Below are positions 1-5,051 of a DNA stretch of 5,051 bases, piece after piece. Position 1 is the first letter of the stretch, and the number at the start of each line of letters is the position of its first letter. The stretch is from assembly GCA_020445165.1 (NCBI GenBank), contig JAGRHE010000198.1, forward strand, positions 1 to 5,051, given 5' to 3'. The notes under the pieces are model-generated. The model was given only the letters and a program-made list of their open reading frames with translations. It made no database searches and was not told the origin of the DNA. The position numbers and the translations under genes are program-made. This DNA is from Gammaproteobacteria bacterium (lineage in GTDB: Bacteria; Pseudomonadota; Gammaproteobacteria; Chromatiales; Sedimenticolaceae).

Positions 1-735
1 AAACAGCCGCAGGCCGTCCAGGAATTGGCGGCCTTGAAGGCCGACCTGATGGTCGTGGTCGCCTACGGCCTGCTGCTGCCCAAGGCGGTACTGGATGCGC
101 CGCGCCTGGGCTGCATCAACATCCACGCCTCGATCCTGCCGCGCTGGCGCGGCGCGGCGCCGATCCAGCGTGCGGTGCTGGCCGGCGATGCCGAGTCCGG
201 GGTGACCATCATGGGCATGGAGGAGGGCCTGGATACCGGCCCGATGTTCCTGGTCGAGCGAACGCCGCTCGCGGACGACGAAACCGGTGGCAGCCTGCAC
301 GACCGCCTGTCGCAACTCGGTGCCGAGGCCCTGATGAAGGCCCTGCCGGGAATCCTCGACGGCAGCCTGGAGCCACAGCCGCAGGATGACGCCCTTGCCT
401 GTTACGCGCGCAAGCTGGACAAGGCCGAGGCGACCGTCGACTGGACCCGGCCGGCGGTCGACATCGAGCGCCAGGTGCGCGCCTTCAACCCTTGGCCGGT
501 GGCGCAGACACGCTGCGAGGATGCCAATCTGCGCATCTGGCGCGCCCATGCCATCAAGGGTGTCGGCGGTGCGCCGGGTACGGTCATGAACGCGACCCGC
601 AACGGCATTGACGTTTCGACCGGTGACGGTTTGCTGCGCATCACCGAATTGCAGCTGCCCGGCAAGCGGGCCATGGCGGCGCGCGATTTCATCAATGCCA
701 ACAATATCCAGGGCACCGTCCTGGGGGCGCCGTGA
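1..735 (+). CDS. fmt: Methionyl-tRNA formyltransferase, 5' truncated by window edge
   Basis: Transfers the formyl group of 10-formyltetrahydrofolate to methionyl-initiator tRNA in the cytoplasm, the step before bacterial translation initiation. The frame is open from base 1, giving 244 residues to a TGA at 733-735. Against the E. coli enzyme (about 315 residues) roughly the first 69 residues are missing, so the true start lies to the left; the TTG at 25 is internal. The formyltransferase core is clear: AYGLLLPKAVL (fragment residues 21-31), NIHASILPRWRGAAPIQ (40-56) with the catalytic-type Asn40 and His42, and the GLDTG loop carrying Asp78. The C-terminal tRNA-binding domain follows from about residue 125, with YARKLDKAEA, the conserved RAFNPWP near 160-166 and a TGDG motif near 208-211. 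Its stop lies 19 nt before the chosen rsmB start. In many relatives def precedes fmt, which cannot be checked here. No lesion is visible. Identification is secure. Confidence 0.97.
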   Translation, partial: KQPQAVQELAALKADLMVVVAYGLLLPKAVLDAPRLGCINIHASILPRWRGAAPIQRAVLAGDAESGVTIMGMEEGLDTGPMFLVERTPLADDETGGSLHDRLSQLGAEALMKALPGILDGSLEPQPQDDALACYARKLDKAEATVDWTRPAVDIERQVRAFNPWPVAQTRCEDANLRIWRAHAIKGVGGAPGTVMNATRNGIDVSTGDGLLRITELQLPGKRAMAARDFINANNIQGTVLGAP

Positions 736-754
736 CTCATCGGCCGCAGCCGCT

Positions 755-2071
755 GTGTCGGTAGCCGGACGTGGCCCGCGCCTGCAAGCGGTTGCCAATC
801 TCCTTGCGGTGATCGATGGCCGGTCACTGGATGCGGTCCTGGCCAGTGCGGCTGTCGATGCGGATGAGCGCGACCGCGCACTGGCGGCCGAGCTGAGCTT
901 CGGCGTGTGCCGTTGGTACCGGCGCCTGGATGCGCTGATCGGTGCGCTGCTACAGAAGCCGCTCAAGGCGCGCGACCGGGATCTGCACCTGCTCCTGCTG
1001 GTCGGTGCCTACCAGCTGCTGTACAGCCGGATCCCCGCACATGCGGCGATCTCGACCACCGTCGAGGGTAGCCGTCAGCTGGGCAAGCACTGGGCCAGCA
1101 AGCTGGTCAACGGCGTGCTGCGCCGTTTGCAGCGTGAGCACGAGGCACTCGAGCAACAGGTCGACCGGAGTCCTGCGCTGCGCTTCGCCCAGCCGGACTG
1201 GCTGTTCCAGGCGTTGCACCAGACCTGGCCGGATCAATCGATGCAGATCCTCGAGGCGTTGCAGCAGCGGCCACCGATGGTGCTGCGTGTCGACCGTCGG
1301 CGGGTGGATGTATCCGCTTATCTTGCCCGGCTTGCCGAGGCGGGTATCGGCGGCAAAGCGCATGGCCAGGTGGCGGGAGCCATCGTGCTCGACCAGCCGG
1401 TCGCGGTCGAACGCCTGCCGGGCTTCACCGAGGGCATGGTCTCGGTGCAGGACGCCGGTGCGCAGCTGGCCGCACAGTGGCTCGACCTCCAGCCGGGGCA
1501 GCGCGTGCTCGATGCCTGTGCCGCGCCCGGTGGCAAAACCCTGGCCATGCTGCAGCAGGTCGATGGTCTGCGCGTCACGGCACTCGATATCGACCGGCAG
1601 CGCCTGCAGCGGGTCGCCGAGAATCTCGCGCGCGGTGGTGTCGAGGCCGAACTGGTCGCTGCCGATGCCGCGCAACCGGCAGACACGACCTGGGGCGCGG
1701 TTGCGTACGACCGGATCCTGCTCGATGCGCCCTGCTCGGCGACCGGGGTGATGCGTCGTCACCCGGACATCCGCTTGTTGCGACGTGAATCCGATATACC
1801 GGCCCTGGCCGAACGCCAGGCCGCCCTCCTCGATGCCCTGTGGCCGTGCCTGGCGGTGGGGGGGCGGTTGCTGTACGCCACCTGCTCCCTGCTGCCGCAG
1901 GAAAATGCCGCCCAGATCGACGCCTTCCTGGCACGGCATGCCGATGCGCGGGCCCTTAAACTGCCGATCACGACCGGATCGACCGCCGGGGAGGGTGTAC
2001 AGTTGTTGCCTGGGATCGACGATAGCGACGGATTTTTTTACGCGGCGCTCTGCAAGCTGCCATCGGAATGA
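755..2071 (+). CDS. rsmB: 16S rRNA (cytosine967-C5)-methyltransferase RsmB
   Basis: Methylates C967 of 16S rRNA using S-adenosylmethionine (Fmu/Sun, NOL1/NOP2/sun family). From the GTG at 755 the protein is 438 residues (E. coli 429). An N-terminal NusB-like RNA-binding domain (about 1-135) contains VGAYQLLYSRIPAHAA and LVNGVLRRLQ. The Rossmann methyltransferase domain has motif I DACAAPGGKT (253-262), acidic SAM contacts at Asp278/Asp280 and Asp304, motif IV DAPCSATG (324-331, Cys327) and motif VI ATCS with the presumed nucleophile Cys377. Both cysteines keep the 50-residue spacing of E. coli Cys325/Cys375. It ends in DGFFYA. The start was chosen by family length: from GTG 755 the GRSL motif falls at residues 22-25, as GQSL does in E. 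coli. An in-frame ATG at 695 would add 20 residues, of unfamiliar sequence, overlapping fmt. The GTG lacks a clear Shine-Dalgarno. The stop overlaps the next start by 4 nt. Function is secure, the start less so. Confidence 0.96.
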   Translation: MSVAGRGPRLQAVANLLAVIDGRSLDAVLASAAVDADERDRALAAELSFGVCRWYRRLDALIGALLQKPLKARDRDLHLLLLVGAYQLLYSRIPAHAAISTTVEGSRQLGKHWASKLVNGVLRRLQREHEALEQQVDRSPALRFAQPDWLFQALHQTWPDQSMQILEALQQRPPMVLRVDRRRVDVSAYLARLAEAGIGGKAHGQVAGAIVLDQPVAVERLPGFTEGMVSVQDAGAQLAAQWLDLQPGQRVLDACAAPGGKTLAMLQQVDGLRVTALDIDRQRLQRVAENLARGGVEAELVAADAAQPADTTWGAVAYDRILLDAPCSATGVMRRHPDIRLLRRESDIPALAERQAALLDALWPCLAVGGRLLYATCSLLPQENAAQIDAFLARHADARALKLPITTGSTAGEGVQLLPGIDDSDGFFYAALCKLPSE

Positions 2072-2631
2072 GCATGTCCAGGCTGACCCGTACCATTGCT
2101 GTTGTAGCCCTGCTGTCGCTGGTGGCCGGCGTATTCGCCGATGGCATCGAATTCCGTCGCGTCGCGCTGACCCTGAGCGATGACGACACCATCCTGCTCG
2201 ATGCCGAGAGTACCTTCGACCTCAACGACACGGTTGCCGAGGCGCTCGAAAACGGTGTGCCCCTGACATTTGAGACCCACGTGCAGATGCGGCGCGACGA
2301 TGCCTGGGTCTGGGAGTCGGACGTGATCGACCTGCGCCTGCGTACCCTGCTGCAATACCGCCCCCTGTCCGGGCTCTACGAGTTGCGTGACCTGCAGGGC
2401 CAGGGCCGGCTTTCGTTTGCGACGCGCGATGCGGCGCTGCGCACCCTGGGCCGGATCGTCGGCATGCCGGTGGTCAGGCGCGAGCGGCTCGATCTCGACC
2501 AGGATTACCTGGTGCGTTTGCGGATCGGCCTGGATATCGAATCTCTGCCGCTGCCGATGCGTCCGACCGCCTACCTGAGCCGTGACTGGCGCCTGTCCAG
2601 CGACGTCTGGGAATGGCGATTGCGGCCGTGA
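2068..2631 (+). CDS. Exported DUF4390-type protein of unknown function
   Basis: 187 residues. I recognise the pattern of the DUF4390 family, which has no established function. The N-terminus looks like a Sec signal peptide: Arg5 and Arg8, a hydrophobic stretch at about 10-22, and a likely signal-peptidase site after GVFA (residues 21-24, before Asp25). The mature product would be about 163 residues, periplasmic, without further membrane segments, cysteines or recognisable catalytic motif. Family-like features are GVPLTFET (63-70), the tryptophans at 80 and 82, LQYRPLSGLYEL (95-106), the LDIESLPLP segment (155-163) and the Trp-rich C-terminus (Trp174, 181, 183). The alternating polar/hydrophobic pattern suggests a mostly beta fold. 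The ATG at 2068 overlaps the rsmB stop as ATGA, favouring translational coupling; an ATG at 2074 is an alternative with little effect. The ntrY-like kinase starts 46 nt after its stop, so a link to periplasmic sensing is possible but is inferred only from position. Confidence 0.85.
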   Translation: MSMSRLTRTIAVVALLSLVAGVFADGIEFRRVALTLSDDDTILLDAESTFDLNDTVAEALENGVPLTFETHVQMRRDDAWVWESDVIDLRLRTLLQYRPLSGLYELRDLQGQGRLSFATRDAALRTLGRIVGMPVVRRERLDLDQDYLVRLRIGLDIESLPLPMRPTAYLSRDWRLSSDVWEWRLRP

Positions 2632-2664
2632 AATCCGGTGATCGGCTCGTCTTTGCCGGCATGC

Positions 2665-2673
2665 AAGAGGTGA
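2665..2673 (+). promoter_or_regulatory. Strong Shine-Dalgarno of the ntrY-like gene
   Basis: AAGAGGTGA lies just before the GTG at 2678 and matches the anti-Shine-Dalgarno complement AAGGAGGTGA closely, with about 7 nt between the AGAGG core and the start. It fixes the start at GTG 2678 rather than the in-frame ATG at 2699 (codon 8). The 46-nt gap that holds it (2632-2677) shows no convincing promoter or terminator. Confidence 0.8.
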
Positions 2674-2677
2674 AGCG

Positions 2678-4873
2678 GTGAACAGCCGGCGCTTCGACAT
2701 GTTGGCGGCCGTGATGCTGGTCGTGCTGCTGCTGGCGGCGCTACACATGATCAGCGCCGCGGTCCAACGCTCGGAGGACCTGGGCCAATGGTTTATGCCA
2801 TTGCTGTTGTTCAGCGTGATCGGCCTGGTCCTGCTGTTCGTGCTGGTCGGCTGGAACCTGGTGCAGCTGCTGCGCGATTACCGCAGGCGTGTGGCCGGCT
2901 CGCGCCTGACGGCGCGCCTGTCGGTGATGTTCCTGGTGCTCGCACTGCTGCCGGTTAGCGTGGTGTATTTCTATTCCATCCGTTTCCTGTCCAGCGGCAT
3001 CGACAGCTGGTTCGACCTGCAGGTCGACAGCGCGATGGAGGATGCGCTGACCCTGAGCAAGCTGTCGCTCGACCTGCACAAGCGTGAGCGTCTGAAGCTG
3101 ACCGAAAACCTGCTCGGCACCATCGAAGACACCTCGCAGACCGCGATCGCGCTCAGCATCAGCGGGCTGCGCAAGAGCGCCGGTGCGGTCGAGATGGCGC
3201 TGTTCTCAGTGCAGGGCAAGGTGCTGGGTGTGAGTCATGCCAACCCCGAAATTCTGCTGCCGACGCCGCCGGACAGTGGAATGGTGCAGCAGGTGGTCGG
3301 TGGCCAGGACTACGTCGGCGTCGCCACCGGGTCGGACGGGCGCCTGCTGGTGCGCTGCCTGGTACGTGATCGCAAGGAACGCGGGATCGTGCTGCAGGCC
3401 CTGTACCCGGTACCCGAATCGCTCAGTGACCTGAGTGGCAACGTGCAAGAGGCCTACGAGGTGTACCGCACGCGCGCCTACATGCGCTCGCAGATCAAGT
3501 TCACGTTCGCACTCAGCCTGTCTCTGGTGCTGTTGCTGGGACTGTTCGCCGCGGCCTGGGCGGCCGTGTTCACGGCGCGGCGCCTGGTACAGCCGATCAG
3601 CGACATCGCCGAGGGTACGCGTGCGGTGGCCGAGGGCGATTACGACAAGCAGCTGCCGCTGCCCAAGGTCGAGGACGAGCTCGGTTTCCTCGTGTCGTCG
3701 TTCAACGCCATGACGCGCCGCATCGCGCGCGCGCGCAACGCGCTGGAAAAGAGCCGGCGCGAGCTGTTGACCCAGCACAACTATCTCGAAACCGTGCTCG
3801 GCGGATTGTCCAGTGGAGTCATGGCACTGGATGGCAACGGCCGTATCCAGACCGCGAATCGTGCCGCCGACCAGATCTTCGGCATCGCCGTCAGCGAGCT
3901 CGAGACGCAGCCGCTGCAGGTGCTCGGCGAACGCAATGCCGCGCTGCAGCCGTTCGTCGACCGGGTGCTCGAAGGGTTGCACAATGGCATGCGCGAGGGG
4001 CGGGCCGAGATCACCCTATATCGCGGCGGCAGCCGGCAGATGCTGCTGTGCCGTCATTCGCCGATCGAGATCGACGTGGGATCGGCAGCCGGCCACGTAC
4101 TCGTATTCGATGACGTAACCGAATTGGTCAAGGCCCAGCGCGACGCGGCCTGGGGCGAGGTCGCCCGGCGCCTTGCGCACGAGATCAAGAATCCACTGAC
4201 GCCGATCCAGCTGTCGGCCGAGCGCCTGCGCCACAAGTACCTGGGCAAGCTACCGCCGGAGGACGCACGGGTGCTCGATCGCGCCACGCATACCATCGTG
4301 CAGCAGGTCGAGGCGATGAAGACCATGGTCAACGACTTCTCCGACTATGCCAAGCCGACCCGGCTCAATATCGAGCCGTTGCAGGTCGATGCCCTGCTCG
4401 GCGAGGTCGTCGCACTGTACGAAGGTGGAACCCAGCAGGTGGTGCTGCAGGCGGGGGCGCCGGGACTCAGTATCGAGGCCGATCCCGTGCGTCTGCGCCA
4501 AGTCATGCACAACCTGATCAAGAACGCGCTGGAAGCCAGTGGTGAGAACGGCCGGATACAGGTCAGCAGTCGTGTCGGAACAGAAGAGGGGAGCCATTTC
4601 GTGGAGATCGCGGTCAGCGACAACGGTGCCGGATTCGATCCCGAGCTGATCGGCCAGGTGTTCGAGCCCTACGTCACCAACAAGACCAAGGGCACCGGCC
4701 TGGGCCTGGCGATCGTCAAGCGCATCGTCGCCGAGCACGGAGGCCTGGTGTTTGCCGAGAACCCGGATTCGGGCGGCGGCCGGGTGGTGTTGCGTCTGCC
4801 GGCCGATGCCGCGCTTCGGCTCGGCTATACCGCCGTCGGCCAGGACGAACTGCGTGGTGGAGGTGTGCGATGA
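2678..4873 (+). CDS. ntrY: NtrY-type transmembrane sensor histidine kinase
   Basis: Sensor kinase of an NtrY/NtrX-type two-component system, 731 residues, in the inner membrane; it should autophosphorylate on His and pass phosphate to the regulator encoded next. Membrane segments lie at about 9-29, 40-65, 80-101 and 275-298. Residues about 102-274 form the presumed periplasmic sensor region. A HAMP linker follows (about 299-352), then a short coiled region, a PAS domain (about 367-485, with SSGVMALDGNGRI) and the kinase core. The H-box is LAHEIKNPLTPIQLSAERL (499-517) with phosphoacceptor His501, the N-box HNLIKNALEA (611-620) with Asn616, the G1 box DNGAGFD (648-654), the F-box FEPYVTNKTKG and the G2 box GTGLGL (672-677). 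All catalytic boxes are intact. The H-box and the EPYVTNKTKGTGLGL segment are typical of NtrY. The stop overlaps the regulator start by ATGA. NtrY systems have been linked to nitrogen and redox control, chiefly in alphaproteobacteria; the signal sensed here is unknown, so the symbol is a family name. Confidence 0.93.
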   Translation: MNSRRFDMLAAVMLVVLLLAALHMISAAVQRSEDLGQWFMPLLLFSVIGLVLLFVLVGWNLVQLLRDYRRRVAGSRLTARLSVMFLVLALLPVSVVYFYSIRFLSSGIDSWFDLQVDSAMEDALTLSKLSLDLHKRERLKLTENLLGTIEDTSQTAIALSISGLRKSAGAVEMALFSVQGKVLGVSHANPEILLPTPPDSGMVQQVVGGQDYVGVATGSDGRLLVRCLVRDRKERGIVLQALYPVPESLSDLSGNVQEAYEVYRTRAYMRSQIKFTFALSLSLVLLLGLFAAAWAAVFTARRLVQPISDIAEGTRAVAEGDYDKQLPLPKVEDELGFLVSSFNAMTRRIARARNALEKSRRELLTQHNYLETVLGGLSSGVMALDGNGRIQTANRAADQIFGIAVSELETQPLQVLGERNAALQPFVDRVLEGLHNGMREGRAEITLYRGGSRQMLLCRHSPIEIDVGSAAGHVLVFDDVTELVKAQRDAAWGEVARRLAHEIKNPLTPIQLSAERLRHKYLGKLPPEDARVLDRATHTIVQQVEAMKTMVNDFSDYAKPTRLNIEPLQVDALLGEVVALYEGGTQQVVLQAGAPGLSIEADPVRLRQVMHNLIKNALEASGENGRIQVSSRVGTEEGSHFVEIAVSDNGAGFDPELIGQVFEPYVTNKTKGTGLGLAIVKRIVAEHGGLVFAENPDSGGGRVVLRLPADAALRLGYTAVGQDELRGGGVR
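4859..4865 (+). promoter_or_regulatory. Shine-Dalgarno of the ntrX-like gene, inside the kinase gene's end
   Basis: GGAGGTG lies within the last codons of the kinase gene, with 6 nt between the GGAGG core and the ATG at 4870. It supports that start. Together with the ATGA stop/start overlap it allows both independent initiation and coupling to kinase translation. Confidence 0.8.
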
Positions 4874-5051
4874 GCGCCGCTCATATCCTGGTCATCGACG
4901 ACGAACCGGATATTCGCGAATCGGTCAGCGATATTCTCGAGGACGAGAACTACAGCGTGACGACGGCCGAGAACGCGGCGGCCGCACGCAGCGCGCTGCG
5001 TGAGCGGCGCCCAGAACTGATCCTGCTCGACATCTGGATGCCCGATGTCGA
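4870..5051 (+). CDS. ntrX: NtrX-type response regulator, 3' truncated by window edge
   Basis: Only the first 60 codons are present, all within the receiver (REC) domain. The fold signature is clear: ILVIDDEPDIRESV with the acidic pocket Asp10/Asp11 and Glu12, and LILLDIWMPD with phosphoacceptor Asp54. The LLDIWMPD form of the phosphorylation site, with Trp after the Asp-Ile pair, is typical of NtrX receivers, and the gene follows its probable cognate NtrY-type kinase with a 4-nt ATGA overlap. Full-length NtrX proteins usually continue into an AAA+ sigma54-interaction domain and a Fis-type helix-turn-helix; neither can be seen here, so a shorter regulator cannot be excluded. The regulator is expected to be phosphorylated by the upstream kinase and to act on DNA in the cytoplasm; its targets are unknown. 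Receiver identity is secure, the NtrX assignment is strong from motif plus context. Confidence 0.9.
   Translation, partial: MSAAHILVIDDEPDIRESVSDILEDENYSVTTAENAAAARSALRERRPELILLDIWMPDV

Noticed and set aside
608..754. Extended N-terminus for rsmB from the TTG at 608
   Set aside because: It would overlap fmt by 128 nt, the added residues look like out-of-frame fmt, and the protein from 755 already matches the family start.
950..1939. Long minus-strand open frame (329 codons) opposite rsmB
   Set aside because: It lies entirely opposite a gene with complete family motifs, has no recognisable domain, and is the usual by-product of GC-rich codon bias.
2013..2040. Possible intrinsic terminator before the T7 run at the end of rsmB
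   Set aside because: The bases before the T run form no stable GC-rich hairpin, and the run encodes the conserved FFY within rsmB.
2632..2677. Terminator or promoter in the DUF4390-ntrY gap
   Set aside because: Only short CCGG-type inverted matches are present, with no T tract and no recognisable -35/-10 or sigma54 (-24/-12) pair; the clear element is the Shine-Dalgarno.
3206..3982. Minus-strand open frame (258 codons) opposite the kinase gene, and similar ones at 2038-2748 and 4250-4738
   Set aside because: Low-complexity His/Gln/Arg/Leu-rich translations without motifs, antisense to well-supported coding sequence; a shadow effect of codon composition.
1..5051. Mobile elements, CRISPR arrays, tRNA/rRNA genes, tandem repeats or transferred DNA
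   Set aside because: Nearly every base is accounted for by five collinear conserved genes of uniform composition; no repeated units, inverted terminal repeats or RNA gene signatures were seen.

Overview
The window is GC-rich bacterial chromosome with dense, single-strand coding. It looks like a gammaproteobacterium. Chromatiales/Ectothiorhodospiraceae-type or Xanthomonadales-type relatives are the closest fit I can suggest, because the protein signatures are proteobacterial and the order fmt - rsmB - DUF4390 - ntrY-like - ntrX-like is, from general knowledge, a recurrent arrangement in gamma- and betaproteobacteria, often followed by trkA. The taxonomic placement is inference and no marker here fixes the genus.

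Layout, all on the + strand: (1) 1-735, the 3' three-quarters of fmt (methionyl-tRNA formyltransferase), cut by the left window edge. (2) 755-2071, rsmB (16S rRNA m5C967 methyltransferase), complete, probably starting at a GTG. (3) 2068-2631, a small exported DUF4390 protein whose start overlaps the rsmB stop in an ATGA. (4) 2678-4873, a complete NtrY-type membrane histidine kinase with GTG start and a strong Shine-Dalgarno. (5) 4870 to the right edge, the first 60 codons of an NtrX-type response regulator, again coupled by ATGA.

The spacing (19 nt, 4-nt overlap, 46 nt, 4-nt overlap) is what an operon would give. The first half serves translation: formylation of initiator tRNA and modification of the small-subunit rRNA decoding region. 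The second half is a transmembrane two-component system. The DUF4390 protein sits between the two halves and has no assigned function. I saw no promoter, terminator, RNA gene, mobile element, CRISPR array or repeat family. There is no gene-free stretch longer than 46 nt.

I do not see a new biological system here; this is a conserved housekeeping/regulatory locus. The points worth a second look are the rsmB start region, the unknown exported protein next to the kinase, the uncharacterised periplasmic sensor segment of the kinase, the contrast in ribosome binding sites between the two halves of the operon, and two homopolymer runs inside rsmB.
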